This document shows positions 1-11,895 of a DNA stretch of 64,000 nt, piece after piece (within the stretch, counting starts at the first letter, position 1; every line of letters begins with the position of its first letter). The notes below the pieces were generated by a model that was not told where the DNA came from, did not search any database, and saw nothing but the letters and a program-made list of their open reading frames with translations. The position numbers and the translations under genes were made by a program. Origin of the DNA: an uncultured Lachnospiraceae bacterium (lineage in GTDB: Bacteria > Bacillota > Clostridia > Lachnospirales > Lachnospiraceae); contig CAIFEV010000003.1 of the NCBI GenBank assembly GCA_903789615.1, positions 219,575-283,574 on the forward strand. Direction: 5' to 3'.

Positions 1-2
1 TG

Positions 3-812
3 GCTGATCCGAAAGGAATGAGCAGTTTTTCCGGTTTCCGGGAACTGGAGAAAGACGACTATATCGTCGAGGGGACTCCGGGAAGTCAGTCGTTTCGCGT
101 CATCCTCTCGCAGACCGGACTTGCGGCGCTGAATTCCGTGAAAACAGAGAGTCAGCTTCTCATTACGTTTACCGGCCGCCTTAACGGCGCCGCGCCGGCG
201 GGGACGGGTGAGAAAACAGCCAATACCCCGGAGCTTACGTTTCAGACAAAGGACACTGTCCGTTCAAGCGTGCGGGGCAATACACCCGTCCTGTACACGT
301 ATGCGCTCGAACTCACGAAAACAGGCCTGTCAGACGGGAGTCTCGCCGCCTTTACCGTGGCGCAGGCAGACACGCCGATTACCTTTACCAGAGAGAGTGA
401 CGGCGTGTATCACGTGACGGATATAACGGCGTCAGAGACCGGCGAAAATCAGGTGCATCCGGACAAGGCGGGAAAACTGCTTCTGAAGGGATTTGACAGC
501 AAAACGTATACATTTACCGAGACGGAAACGGAAACAGGATGGTCTCTTCTGAAAGAACCGTTCGATATCGTGTTCTCCGGAAATGACCCGGCGGACGGGA
601 GACTGAAGGCGGCAGAACTTGTCACCGGCGGACAGAGAAACAGTCTGGCAGTGACGGACGGAACCGCGCGCTGCACCGTGCACAATGACAAGGCCGCGAT
701 TCTGTATACGGGAGGCAGAGGCCGGCTTGCTTTTACAGTGTGCGGAGGTGCTGTCCTGTTGATTTCCCTTCTGCTTATGGTCCGGGGCACACGTACGGAA
801 CGCAGACGATAA
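3..812 (+). CDS. Sortase-anchored surface/pilin-like protein, C-terminal part
   Basis: The reading frame is open from the left edge, so the N-terminus lies outside the window; the ATG at 18 is internal. The visible 269 residues are rich in Thr, Gly and charged residues, as in Gram-positive pilin or adhesin domains with prealbumin-like folds (YTFTETETETGW near 480-545). The C-terminus is a cell-wall sorting signal: ILYTGG at 699-716 in the LPxTG position, a hydrophobic segment (about 727-785) and an Arg-rich tail (RGTRTERRR). By family knowledge it would be exported and covalently fixed to peptidoglycan or a pilus by a sortase, but neither the signal peptide nor the sortase is visible. The sorting motif lacks the canonical Leu-Pro. 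Domain identity is a general resemblance only. Confidence 0.6.
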   Translation, partial: ADPKGMSSFSGFRELEKDDYIVEGTPGSQSFRVILSQTGLAALNSVKTESQLLITFTGRLNGAAPAGTGEKTANTPELTFQTKDTVRSSVRGNTPVLYTYALELTKTGLSDGSLAAFTVAQADTPITFTRESDGVYHVTDITASETGENQVHPDKAGKLLLKGFDSKTYTFTETETETGWSLLKEPFDIVFSGNDPADGRLKAAELVTGGQRNSLAVTDGTARCTVHNDKAAILYTGGRGRLAFTVCGGAVLLISLLLMVRGTRTERRR

Positions 813-839
813 GTTTATACAAATTTTCCGGGATTCGAG

Positions 840-868
840 TTGAAAAGATGCCTCTTTCCACTTATTAT
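840..868 (+). promoter_or_regulatory. Sigma-A-type promoter for degV
   Basis: TTGAAA (840-845), 17 bases, TATTAT (863-868), in the gap between the surface protein and degV. Good match and spacing; expected start near 875. Confidence 0.6.
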
Positions 869-948
869 TTTAGCTGGATGAATCAAAAAATCCTGTTTGA
901 GTGTATGGCAGGCGGTTTTCCCGCGGCCAGGAGAGGATACTACAGACT

Positions 949-1848
949 ATGAATGCGTCAAAGACCGCGGTTCTTACAGATTCGGCAGCGGATCTGCCGG
1001 ATGAGATAAAAGAAAAATATCACATTTTTACAGTCCGGATGAAAGTCATCTATCATGACCGCATGTACGAAGACGGGGAAATTGACCCGATGTACATCTA
1101 TGAGCATTTCCGGGAGGAGATTCCGAAGACTTCGACTCCGAACATGGCGGAGGTCATGGATGTCGTTGACGAGATCAAAGCACAAGGGTATGAAAACATC
1201 ATCGCTGTCATGATTTCCTGCCATCTGAGCGGCACATATGGAGTCGTCCGGTCCGCTTTTGAAGAAGAGGGCATGAAAGCCTTCGCGATGGACTCAAAGA
1301 ACATCTCCATCGGATCCGGGATCTACGCGTACTACGCTGCGTATCTGCTGGAACAGGGCGCGTCTTTTGACGAGACGGTTGCGGCACTCAAAAAGAAACA
1401 GGAAGAAGGAGCCAGCGTTCTGAACTTTTACATGGACGGGCTGGATTATCTGGCAAAAGGCGGGCGCATCACACCGGCCGTGGCGCTTGTTGGCAAGGTT
1501 CTTCATCTAAAGCCGATCATCGCCTGTGACAAGGAAGGCGTGTATTATCCGGTCGCCAAGATCCGCGGGCAGGCCAAGGGTGTGAGCCGTCTGGTCGACC
1601 TGGTTCTCCCGGACGGTCTGGATATCTCAAAGTACTGGATAAGCGTCATGACCGGTGACGGCGAGAAGCTCGCCGATCAGGCGATCAAGAGAATCTACGA
1701 GAAGTACCCGGCGGCCAACATCATCATCCGCAAGCAGATCACTGCGACAATGGCGATCCACACGGGGCCGGGGCTTCTTGGAATCGACCGCTTCGAATAC
1801 AATAATAAAACTGAGACGGGTGAATCCTGCTGCGTCAGGGAATTCTGA
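949..1848 (+). CDS. DegV family fatty-acid-binding protein
   Basis: 299 residues, the normal DegV length. The start is ATG 949 after AGGAGAGG (about 929-936); the upstream in-frame GTG at 901 has no better site. The N-terminal strand VLTDSAADLP, the SCHLSGTYG segment and the FYMDGLDYLAKGGRI motif are typical of DegV/EDD-fold proteins. These bind a fatty acid between two domains and, as FakB, present it to the kinase FakA; no FakA is visible here, so the partner is unknown. Probably monocistronic: its own promoter lies upstream and a strong terminator follows. Family assignment is firm, lipid specificity is not known. Confidence 0.9.
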   Translation: MNASKTAVLTDSAADLPDEIKEKYHIFTVRMKVIYHDRMYEDGEIDPMYIYEHFREEIPKTSTPNMAEVMDVVDEIKAQGYENIIAVMISCHLSGTYGVVRSAFEEEGMKAFAMDSKNISIGSGIYAYYAAYLLEQGASFDETVAALKKKQEEGASVLNFYMDGLDYLAKGGRITPAVALVGKVLHLKPIIACDKEGVYYPVAKIRGQAKGVSRLVDLVLPDGLDISKYWISVMTGDGEKLADQAIKRIYEKYPAANIIIRKQITATMAIHTGPGLLGIDRFEYNNKTETGESCCVREF

Positions 1849-1873
1849 TGCCAGGTGCACAGGTGCTCAGGCG

Positions 1874-1906
1874 GGCCGGTGAAGTTTTCTTTTCACCGGC
1901 CTTTTT
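1874..1906 (+). terminator. Rho-independent terminator after degV
   Basis: A 10-bp perfect stem GGCCGGTGAA/TTCACCGGCC (1874-1883 with 1892-1901), an 8-base loop and a run of T. Confidence 0.9.
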
Positions 1907-1920
1907 AAGAAAGGGAAGGC

Positions 1921-3126
1921 ATGAACAGACGGGAACTGAATGAAATAAAGGCTAATTTTGAGCCGGATAACTGCGAGAACGGCATGAGCATCCGCCAGAT
2001 CGCCGGGGCGTATTTTGACGGAGAGGGAAAGGAAATTGTCAGCGCAAAGGAAGACCTGGAAAGTCTGAGAGTGGCGGAACGGCTCAAGTATTTTGAAATC
2101 TTCCGGAAAGTGCTCTCCGGAACGCCCGGAAAGAATCAGATAAATCCGGGCTTTTCCGATGATGCTTATGCACCGGACGGCGGACGGGCGATGCTTCTAA
2201 AACTGCGGGACAGTGAACTTAAAGATGAGGATGCCCTGCAGGATTTTTTTCAGAAAACCGCCTCCAGTCTTTCGATGAAAGGCAATTTCCTGATTCTGCT
2301 CGCCTGGCATGCCTATGACCTTCCGGTCATCACGGAGGACGGAATCCGCGATTCCGAAAATTCAGATGAAGTATTCCGCTATATCATCTGCGCTGTATGC
2401 CCGGTAAGTCCGGAAAAGGGAGGACTGGCTTTTGACAGTGAGCTGCAGCGCTTTCGTGATCTGAACCTTTCGATGGTCGTGAATCCGCCCGTGTGCGGAT
2501 TCCTGTTTCCGGCATTTAACGACAGAACCAGCGACGAGGACAGTCTTCAGTTTTACTCCAAAAACGCCGATGATCTTCAATGCGGCTTTCTTGAGAATGT
2601 TCTTTCGTGCCGGAGGACGCTGGGAGCATCAGAGCAGAAAAGTGTCTTCTGCGATATTGTGAAGACGGCGGTCGGAGACGACATTGACTTTGAAGTGGCC
2701 AAGAAGATAGACGACAATCTCCGTGAACTCCAGAATGAACAGAAGGCGGAAAACAGGGAAAAAGTGCCGTCCATCGACCGGAAAGAGGCCAGGGAGGTCC
2801 TTGAAAAAAGCGGTGTTCCGGAAGAAAAGCTGGAGACATTCGAGGAACAGTTTGAGATGCAGGCCGGAGAAGGACAGAAGCTTGCCATGACGAACCTGAC
2901 GAAAGCCAAAGATCTGGTTGTCAGGACATCTTCCGTCGTCGTGCACGTGAAACCGGAGGACAGCGATCTTTTGCAGACACGCGAGATCGACGGGGAGGTG
3001 TATCTGGTCATCCGCATCGATGAAAATCTGAGCGTCAACGGAATCTCCGTGAATCCCGGCACCGGCGAAGTGACGGAGTATCCGGACAGCCCGGAGGAAG
3101 AGGACGGCGGGGAACAGATTTCGTGA
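1921..3126 (+). CDS. DUF4317 family protein
   Basis: 401 residues starting at ATG 1921 behind AAGGGAAGG. The opening MNRRELNEIKANF and the overall make-up resemble the DUF4317 family, widespread in Clostridia, whose function is unknown. No signal peptide or membrane segment is seen. The middle (about residues 225-290) is charged and probably helical; the C-terminal part (residues 310-395) looks like a small alpha/beta domain ending in an acidic tail. It lies just behind the degV terminator and before the V-ATPase promoter, so it may depend on read-through or on a promoter I cannot identify. No biochemical role can be assigned from sequence. Confidence 0.8.
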   Translation: MNRRELNEIKANFEPDNCENGMSIRQIAGAYFDGEGKEIVSAKEDLESLRVAERLKYFEIFRKVLSGTPGKNQINPGFSDDAYAPDGGRAMLLKLRDSELKDEDALQDFFQKTASSLSMKGNFLILLAWHAYDLPVITEDGIRDSENSDEVFRYIICAVCPVSPEKGGLAFDSELQRFRDLNLSMVVNPPVCGFLFPAFNDRTSDEDSLQFYSKNADDLQCGFLENVLSCRRTLGASEQKSVFCDIVKTAVGDDIDFEVAKKIDDNLRELQNEQKAENREKVPSIDRKEAREVLEKSGVPEEKLETFEEQFEMQAGEGQKLAMTNLTKAKDLVVRTSSVVVHVKPEDSDLLQTREIDGEVYLVIRIDENLSVNGISVNPGTGEVTEYPDSPEEEDGGEQIS

Positions 3127-3130
3127 CATA

Positions 3131-3152
3131 TGACAAATGGATGCATTTGTCA
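3131..3152. promoter_or_regulatory. Perfect inverted repeat upstream of V-ATPase promoter
   Basis: TGACAAATG (3131-3139), GATG, CATTTGTCA (3144-3152). The 9-bp stem has no T tract, so it is a weak terminator candidate; an operator for the ATPase operon or an mRNA 3' stabiliser is equally possible. Confidence 0.4.
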
Positions 3153-3161
3153 CAGATTCTG

Positions 3162-3192
3162 TTCGTAATCCGGACGGGGAATATGATATAAT
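3162..3192 (+). promoter_or_regulatory. Extended -10 promoter of the V-ATPase operon
   Basis: TATAAT at 3187-3192 preceded by TGA (extended -10). The -35 region is poor (TTCGTA at 3162, 19 bases away), which fits an extended -10 promoter. It lies 36 bases before the first ATPase gene. Confidence 0.55.
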
Positions 3193-3227
3193 CAATGCTA
3201 AATACGTATGACAGCAGAGGTGCTTAA

Positions 3228-3539
3228 ATGCAGAAAGAGGTTATCGAGCAGATCCGAAGCGCCGAGCAGAAGGCGGAGGCGCTGGAGACGGAAGCGGCGG
3301 CGAAGGCCCAGAAAATCATCTCAGATGCTGAGAAAGAAGCGGCCGGACTGCTGAAGAAAGAGAAGGAGAAGGCGGAAAACGAGCGCCGGGAGAGCCTGGA
3401 CGCGGAGAAAAAGCGGATGGACCAGGAGCTTTCCCGGACGAAAGAGGAGGCGGCCGGAGAGGCGGAAGAGATGCGGAAAGCCGCGGAAGACCGCATGCAG
3501 GAAGCGGTGAGCGCGGTCCTTAAGGCGATGGGCGGCTGA
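3228..3539 (+). CDS. V-type ATPase peripheral stalk subunit G/H
   Basis: 103 residues, almost entirely Ala/Glu/Lys-rich coiled coil (heptads from about residue 10 to 95), as in the small stator subunit that pairs with subunit E in V/A-type ATPases. It is the first gene of the ATPase cluster; start ATG 3228 follows AGAGGTG. Identity rests on position, length and composition rather than motifs, because this subunit is poorly conserved. Expected role: half of the peripheral stalk linking the catalytic head to membrane subunit I. Confidence 0.75.
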   Translation: MQKEVIEQIRSAEQKAEALETEAAAKAQKIISDAEKEAAGLLKKEKEKAENERRESLDAEKKRMDQELSRTKEEAAGEAEEMRKAAEDRMQEAVSAVLKAMGG

Positions 3540-3588
3540 CACAGCCGGGAAAGATGTGTCTGCCGATTCGGATGCGGAAAGGAGAAGT

Positions 3589-6074
<2,486 letters not shown>

Positions 6075-6077
6075 TCC

Positions 6078-6677
6078 ATGGCGGGCCTTGAGAAAATCCT
6101 TGCTGACATAGAGGAAGAAGCCCGGACGGCAGCAGGGAGTAAAACGGATGCTGCACAGAAGAAGGCTGACCAGATCCTGGCGGATGCCAGGAGAGATGCC
6201 GATGAAGCGGTGCGGCAGATCCGGGCAGAGACAAAACGGCAGACGGAGGATCTTGCCAGAAGACAGGCTTCGGCACAGGCACTGGCAAGACGGCAGATGA
6301 TGCTCGCGGCAAAACAGGATATCCTGAACGATGCACTTGAGAGAGCAAAGAAAAGTGCCGGACAACTGCCGGAAAAGGAATATTTTGACCTCTGTCTTTT
6401 AATGGCAGCAGGTGCCGCCGAAAAGCGGAGTGGCCGGATTCTGTTCGGACACAGAGATCTGGACAGAATGCCGCCGGATTTCATGGACCGGCTGAAGAGA
6501 GCCCTTCCGGAAGGAGCGTCGCTGACTCTGGATGAATGCCAGAGAAAGATCGGCAGCGGATTTGTCCTGGATTACGGCGGGGTCGAAGAAGACTGTACGT
6601 TTGACGCGGTTTTTGCGGAACGGGAATCGGAATTCCGGGACATCTGCAGGGAGATTCTGTTCAGAGAGGAAGCGTGA
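6078..6677 (+). CDS. ntpE: V-type ATP synthase subunit E
   Basis: 199 residues. The N-terminal half is a long Ala/Arg/Gln-rich coiled coil and the C-terminal domain carries IGSGFVLDYGGVEEDCTFDAV, the IGGF-type signature that distinguishes vATP-synt_E from other coils. It forms the peripheral stalk with the small subunit encoded first in the operon and caps the A3B3 head. The start ATG 6078 lies 3 bases after the ntpK stop; the Shine-Dalgarno site is weak, which suggests translational coupling. Confidence 0.9.
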   Translation: MAGLEKILADIEEEARTAAGSKTDAAQKKADQILADARRDADEAVRQIRAETKRQTEDLARRQASAQALARRQMMLAAKQDILNDALERAKKSAGQLPEKEYFDLCLLMAAGAAEKRSGRILFGHRDLDRMPPDFMDRLKRALPEGASLTLDECQRKIGSGFVLDYGGVEEDCTFDAVFAERESEFRDICREILFREEA

Positions 6678-6681
6678 CTCT

Positions 6682-7647
6682 ATGGCGGATACGAAATATA
6701 TATACGCTGTCGCCAGAGTGCGCACGCATGAGAAGGAGCTTCTTGACGCCGGATTTCTGGAGCAGCTGGCGGCGGCTAAGGACGAGCGCTCGGCCCTGAA
6801 AATGCTCCATGAGCATGGCTGGGGCTCCGAAGGCATGAAGGCGGAGGAGATCTTCAGCCGCAAAGAAGACGAGATGTGGGCGTTCATGCGGGAACTGCTC
6901 GGCGATATCTCGGTTTTCAATGTGTTCTTTTACAAAAATGACTTTCACAACCTGAAGGCGGCGATTAAAGAGTCCTGTATCGCCGGGGCACATCCGGGGA
7001 TTTTCGCGGCGCGGGGTACGCTGGATCCGAAGTGGATTCAGGAGAAGATTGACGGGCGCCGGTTTGGCGATCTGCCGGAATCGATGCGCGCCGTTGCAAA
7101 AGAAGCAACGGATACGCTGCTCTCGACCCGGGACGGACAGCTTTGCGACATCATCGTTGACGCCGGAGCGCTTCGTGCGATCAAAAAGGCAGGGCAGGAG
7201 TCAGAGAGCGAAATTCTGAAGCAGTACGGAGAACTGACGGTGGCATCATCGGACATCAAGATTGCCGTGAGAGCCGCACGGATCGGAAAATCGCCCGATT
7301 TCATGAAGATGGCACTGGTCCCGTGTGACACACTGGATGTGAAGGAACTGGGCGAGGCGGCGGCAAGGGGCGTGGACGCAGTCTATGATGTTCTGAACCG
7401 GACACCGTACCATGCGGATGTCGATATCCTGAAGAAGAGCATGGCTCAGTTTGAGCGGCGCTGTGATGACCGTCTGATCGAGGCAATCCGTCCGCAGCGG
7501 CACAATTCCTTCGGCCTCGGGCCGCTGGCTGCGTATATTCTGGCGACAGAGACGGAAATCCGGAGCGTTCGGATCATACTTTCCGGGAAGAGAAATCATT
7601 TTCCGGAAGAGTATATCCGGGAAAGGATCAGGCTGACGTATGCTTAA
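6682..7647 (+). CDS. ntpC: V-type ATP synthase subunit C
   Basis: 321 residues from ATG 6682; the frame stays open upstream to 6532 but that stretch is inside ntpE. Features of the V-ATPase C / AC39 family: MADTKYIYAVARVRTHEKELL at the start and a helical body with PLAAYILATETEIRSVRIIL near the C-terminus. It is the funnel that sits on the K ring and receives the central D-F shaft. Its stop lies inside the next gene (8-base overlap), pointing to coupled translation. Confidence 0.92.
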   Translation: MADTKYIYAVARVRTHEKELLDAGFLEQLAAAKDERSALKMLHEHGWGSEGMKAEEIFSRKEDEMWAFMRELLGDISVFNVFFYKNDFHNLKAAIKESCIAGAHPGIFAARGTLDPKWIQEKIDGRRFGDLPESMRAVAKEATDTLLSTRDGQLCDIIVDAGALRAIKKAGQESESEILKQYGELTVASSDIKIAVRAARIGKSPDFMKMALVPCDTLDVKELGEAAARGVDAVYDVLNRTPYHADVDILKKSMAQFERRCDDRLIEAIRPQRHNSFGLGPLAAYILATETEIRSVRIILSGKRNHFPEEYIRERIRLTYA

Positions 7648-7987
7648 AGTGGCAGTCATGGGCGACTGGGACAGTATTTACGGCTTCGGCGCCCTGGGAA
7701 TGGATACGTTCCGCTTTGACGAGATGAACGCACAGACGGCCGGGAAACAGCTTGAGCAGCTTTTTCACAGCGGATATGGTGTTGTGTATATCACGGAGTG
7801 GCTTGCGGAAAGAATCCCGAGGGAAATCGAGAGCTGCCGGTCTGTGCCGGGAAAAACCGTTGTTCTGATCCCCGGAATTTCCGGCAATACAGGCGACGGG
7901 ATCCGGAACGTCAAAAGGACTGTTGAACAGGCTGTTGGATCGGATATCCTGTTTGGCGGCAGTGACAATGGGAACGATGACAGATAA
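7640..7987 (+). CDS. ntpG: V-type ATP synthase subunit F
   Basis: 115 residues, the usual size. The N-terminus KVAVMGDWDSIYGFGALGMD is the GD...GF.L.G signature of ATP-synt_F, and GYGVVYITEWLAERI matches the second conserved strand-helix. It binds subunit D in the rotor shaft. The ATG overlaps the ntpC end by 8 bases, so the pair is probably translationally coupled. In E. hirae nomenclature this subunit is NtpG. Confidence 0.92.
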   Translation: MLKVAVMGDWDSIYGFGALGMDTFRFDEMNAQTAGKQLEQLFHSGYGVVYITEWLAERIPREIESCRSVPGKTVVLIPGISGNTGDGIRNVKRTVEQAVGSDILFGGSDNGNDDR

Positions 7988-8002
7988 CGAGAGAGGATAG
8001 GC

Positions 8003-9781
8003 ATGGGAGTAACCGGAGTAATTAAGAAAGTCGCCGGACCGCTGGTTGTCGCCAAAGACATGGGCGGTGCGAACATGTACGATGTTGTCCGGGTCAGCAG
8101 GCAGCACCTTATCGGCGAAATAATCGAAATGCATGGAGATGAAGCGTCGATTCAGGTTTATGAAGAGACGGCCGGACTGGCACCGGGCGAACCGGTAGAG
8201 TCTACCGGTGAACCGATGAGCGTGGAACTGGGCCCCGGCCTGATCGGCAGTATTTATGACGGCATTCAGAGACCGCTGGATGACATCATGAAAGTGACGG
8301 GGAATAACCTTCTGGAGCGGGGCGTGTCCGTTCCGGCTCTGAAGCGGGACCCGCTGTGGCATTTCACGCCGGCTGTCAAAGCAGGCGATGCGGTCACGGG
8401 CGGTGACTGTCTCGGGACGGTTCAGGAGACGGCGATTGTCGTTCAGAAGATCATGGTTCCGCCACTTCTGAAAGGAACCGTGACGGAAATTCAGGAAGGC
8501 GATTTTCATGTGACCGATGTCGTCGCAAAGCTCACGGATGAGGACGGAGAGGTTCACGAGCTGACGATGCTGCAGCGCTGGCCGGTCCGCAGAGAGCGTC
8601 CGTACAGGAGCAAACTTTCGCCGGATCAGCCGCTCATCACCGGACAGCGTGTAATCGACACCCTGTTTCCGATCGCCAAGGGCGGTGTGGCAGCCGTCCC
8701 GGGACCGTTCGGATCCGGCAAGACAGTTGTGCAGCATCAGCTCGCGAAATGGGCGGACGCGGATATCGTCGTCTACATCGGCTGCGGCGAGCGCGGCAAT
8801 GAGATGACCGATGTACTGAATGAATTTCCGGCTCTGAAGGATCCGAAGACGGGACATTCTCTGATGGAAAGAACCGTACTGATTGCCAATACATCAGATA
8901 TGCCCGTTGCTGCCCGTGAGGCCTCCATTTACACAGGTATCACAATTGCGGAGTATTTCCGCGACATGGGATATTCCGTGGCACTTATGGCGGATTCCAC
9001 ATCCCGCTGGGCCGAGGCTCTGCGCGAGATGTCCGGACGTTTGGAAGAGATGCCCGGCGAGGAAGGCTATCCGGCTTACCTCTCGTCCCGTCTGGCGCAG
9101 TTCTACGAACGCGCGGGCCGTGTTCAGACGCTGGGAAGCCACCCGCAGGAGGGTGCCCTCTCGGTTATCGGCGCTGTTTCACCGGCCGGCGGTGATATCT
9201 CCGAGCCGGTCACGCAGGCGACACTGCGTATTGTCAAGGTATTCTGGAGTCTGGATTCGCAGCTCGCCTATAAGCGCCATTTCCCGGCGATTAACTGGCT
9301 GACGTCCTATTCGCTGTACCTCGAATCCCTCGGCAGATGGTTTGACGAGCGGACCGGCGGCGAGTGGATGAAACTGCGCGGACGCCTGATGCTCATCCTG
9401 CACGAGGAATCCCGGCTCAATGAGATGGTACAGATGGTCGGCATGGATGCACTTTCCGCCCCGGATCGCATCACCATGGAAGCGGCGAGATCCATCCGCG
9501 AGGATTATCTGCATCAGAATGCATTCCATGAAACCGATACCTATACGTCTCTGCACAAGCAGCACAAGCTTATGCTTCTGATTCTGAAGTGGTATGACGA
9601 TGCCGAGGAAGCCCTGAAACACGGCGCATCTGCCGACAAGCTCATCTCGATGCCCGTCCGCGAGGAAATCGGACGTTTCAAGTATGTGGCTGAGAAAGAG
9701 ACGGACGAGCAGTATGAAACCATAAGCAGGGAGCTCGACAAGGAAATGGCGGACGCGGAAGATGAGAAGGAGGCGCTCTGA
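8003..9781 (+). CDS. ntpA: V-type ATP synthase catalytic subunit A
   Basis: 592 residues, the length of bacterial A subunits. Walker A is GPFGSGKT at residues 234-241; the catalytic-site sequence [13 protein letters not shown] and the [34 protein letters not shown] block follow. The long non-homologous insert before the P-loop that marks A rather than F-type beta subunits is present (about 115-200). The start ATG 8003 follows GAGAGGATAG. Three copies alternate with B in the head and hydrolyse or make ATP. The stop shares one base with the ntpB start. Confidence 0.97.
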   Translation: MGVTGVIKKVAGPLVVAKDMGGANMYDVVRVSRQHLIGEIIEMHGDEASIQVYEETAGLAPGEPVESTGEPMSVELGPGLIGSIYDGIQRPLDDIMKVTGNNLLERGVSVPALKRDPLWHFTPAVKAGDAVTGGDCLGTVQETAIVVQKIMVPPLLKGTVTEIQEGDFHVTDVVAKLTDEDGEVHELTMLQRWPVRRERPYRSKLSPDQPLITGQRVIDTLFPIAKGGVAAVPGPFGSGKTVVQHQLAKWADADIVVYIGCGERGNEMTDVLNEFPALKDPKTGHSLMERTVLIANTSDMPVAAREASIYTGITIAEYFRDMGYSVALMADSTSRWAEALREMSGRLEEMPGEEGYPAYLSSRLAQFYERAGRVQTLGSHPQEGALSVIGAVSPAGGDISEPVTQATLRIVKVFWSLDSQLAYKRHFPAINWLTSYSLYLESLGRWFDERTGGEWMKLRGRLMLILHEESRLNEMVQMVGMDALSAPDRITMEAARSIREDYLHQNAFHETDTYTSLHKQHKLMLLILKWYDDAEEALKHGASADKLISMPVREEIGRFKYVAEKETDEQYETISRELDKEMADAEDEKEAL

Positions 9782-11154
9782 TGGCCAGGGAATACAGAAC
9801 CATTCAGGAAATTGCAGGACCTCTGATGCTTGTCCGCGGCGTCGAAGGCGTCGCGTACGATGAACTTGGAGAAATCGAACTTGCAGATGGCGAACGCCGC
9901 AGATGCAGAGTCCTGGAAATTGACGGCGGAAACGCGCTGGTACAGTTGTTTGAGAATTCGGCCGGCATAAATCTGAAGACTTCAAAGGTCCGGTTTCTCG
10001 GAAGAGGCATGCAGCTGGGAGTTTCGGAGGACATGCTCTCCAGAGTATTCGATGGACTTGGCAATCCGATTGACGGCGGACCGGAGATCCTGCCGGACGA
10101 GCGGAAGGATATCAACGGACTGCCGATGAATCCGGCTGCCCGTGCATATCCGGAAGAATTTATTCAGACCGGCATCTCCGCGATCGACGGACTGAACACG
10201 CTGGTCCGCGGACAGAAGCTGCCGATTTTCTCGGCTTCCGGTCTGCCGCATGCACAGCTGGCGGCCCAGATCGCAAGACAGGCCAAGGTGGTCGGTACAG
10301 ATGAGCCGTTTGCCGTTGTTTTCGCCGCAATGGGTATTACGTTCGAGGAAGCCGAGTATTTCAAGAATTCGTTCCGGGAGACGGGCGCTCTTGACAGGGC
10401 GGTTCTTTTCATGAACCTCGCCAATGACCCGGCTGTCGAGCGTATCGCGACACCGCGAATGGCCCTGACGGCAGCCGAGTATCTGGCGTTTGAAAAGGAC
10501 ATGCACGTTCTTGTCATCATGACGGATATCACGAACTACGCCGATGCGCTCCGTGAAATTTCCGCAGCCCGCAAGGAAGTTCCGGGCCGCCGCGGTTATC
10601 CGGGATACATGTACACAGACCTGGCATCGCTCTATGAAAGAGCTGGACGTCAGAAAGGAAAGAAGGGATCTATCACCCTGATTCCGATCCTGACAATGCC
10701 GGAAGATGATAAGACGCACCCGATTCCCGATCTGACCGGATACATCACTGAAGGACAGATTATTCTCTCGAGAGATCTGTACCGCAAGGGCATCGAACCG
10801 CCGATCGACGTTTTGCCGTCGCTGTCGCGTCTGAAGGACAAGGGCATCGGCAAGGGCAAGACCCGCGAAGATCATGCGGATACGATGAACCAGCTGTTTG
10901 CCGCATATGCGCGGGGCAAGGACGCAAAGGAACTGATGACAATCCTCGGCGAGGCTGCCCTGACCGATGTTGACAAACTGTACGCGAAGTTCGCTGATGC
11001 GTTTGAACAGGAATATGTGTCGCAGGGATACCGCACAGACCGCAGTATCGAGGAAACGCTGGATACCGGCTGGAAACTGCTGCGGATTCTGCCGAGAACA
11101 GAGCTGAAGCGTATCAAGGAAGAATACCTTGACGAGTATTACGACAGAAAGTAA
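9781..11154 (+). CDS. ntpB: V-type ATP synthase subunit B
   Basis: 457 residues, regular for the non-catalytic B subunit. There is no true P-loop: the equivalent reads [19 protein letters not shown], as expected for B subunits. [38 protein letters not shown] is the conserved nucleotide-site region. The ATG overlaps the ntpA TGA by one base (TGATG), typical stop-start coupling giving matched A:B synthesis. Confidence 0.97.
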   Translation: MAREYRTIQEIAGPLMLVRGVEGVAYDELGEIELADGERRRCRVLEIDGGNALVQLFENSAGINLKTSKVRFLGRGMQLGVSEDMLSRVFDGLGNPIDGGPEILPDERKDINGLPMNPAARAYPEEFIQTGISAIDGLNTLVRGQKLPIFSASGLPHAQLAAQIARQAKVVGTDEPFAVVFAAMGITFEEAEYFKNSFRETGALDRAVLFMNLANDPAVERIATPRMALTAAEYLAFEKDMHVLVIMTDITNYADALREISAARKEVPGRRGYPGYMYTDLASLYERAGRQKGKKGSITLIPILTMPEDDKTHPIPDLTGYITEGQIILSRDLYRKGIEPPIDVLPSLSRLKDKGIGKGKTREDHADTMNQLFAAYARGKDAKELMTILGEAALTDVDKLYAKFADAFEQEYVSQGYRTDRSIEETLDTGWKLLRILPRTELKRIKEEYLDEYYDRK

Positions 11155-11159
11155 GGTGA

Positions 11160-11891
11160 ATGGCGGTGGCAGGTACAACGGTCAATCCGACCCGGATGGA
11201 GCTGACAAGGCTCAAAAACAAACTGAATACCGCCAGACGCGGACATAAACTCCTGAAGGACAAGCGTGATGAGCTAATGCGCCAGTTTCTGATTATGGTG
11301 CGGGAGAACATGGAGCTGCGCCGGAAGGTGGAGGCCGGGATTACGGCCGCCAACCGGCAGTTTGCCATGAGCAAGTCGTCCATGTCAGAGGAAGCGGTGC
11401 GCGTGGCGTTCATGGCGCCCCGGCAGGAGGTTCAGCTGGCGGAAGGGGACCGGAACATCATGAGTGTCGAGATCCCCGTCTATACACTGAAAACACGGAC
11501 GCCGGACAAGAATGATATCTATTCATATGGTCTGGCATTCACAAGCGGGGATCTGGATGACGCGGTCCGGGAGCTTGCGGAAGTCATGCCGGATATGGTC
11601 CGGCTGGCGGAAGTGGAGAAATCCTGTCAGCTGATGGCTTCCGAGATCGAGAAGACCAGACGCCGCGTAAACGCTCTGGAACATGTCATGATCCCGGAGA
11701 TGGAAGAGAACATCCGCTATATAACGATGAAGCTGGATGAAAACGAAAGAAGCACGCAGGCGCGTCTCATGAAGGTCAAGGATATGATGCTTGAGAACGC
11801 GCACCATTACAAAGAGCGTGAAGAAGAGTACGCAGAAGAAGAGATGAAGGCCGAAGCCCTCACAGAGGCAGAGGAGCAGGCCGGGAGGTAA
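11160..11891 (+). CDS. ntpD: V-type ATP synthase subunit D (rotor shaft)
   Basis: 243 residues. The N-terminal VNPTRMELTRLKNKLNTARRGHKLLKDKRDELMR is the ATP-synt_D hallmark, followed by two long antiparallel helices and a Glu/Ala-rich tail. It forms the central shaft with subunit F and is the last ATPase gene. The start ATG 11160 follows AAGGTGA. Only 4 bases separate it from the fructokinase gene, so the transcript probably continues. Confidence 0.95.
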   Translation: MAVAGTTVNPTRMELTRLKNKLNTARRGHKLLKDKRDELMRQFLIMVRENMELRRKVEAGITAANRQFAMSKSSMSEEAVRVAFMAPRQEVQLAEGDRNIMSVEIPVYTLKTRTPDKNDIYSYGLAFTSGDLDDAVRELAEVMPDMVRLAEVEKSCQLMASEIEKTRRRVNALEHVMIPEMEENIRYITMKLDENERSTQARLMKVKDMMLENAHHYKEREEEYAEEEMKAEALTEAEEQAGR

Positions 11892-11895
11892 AAAG

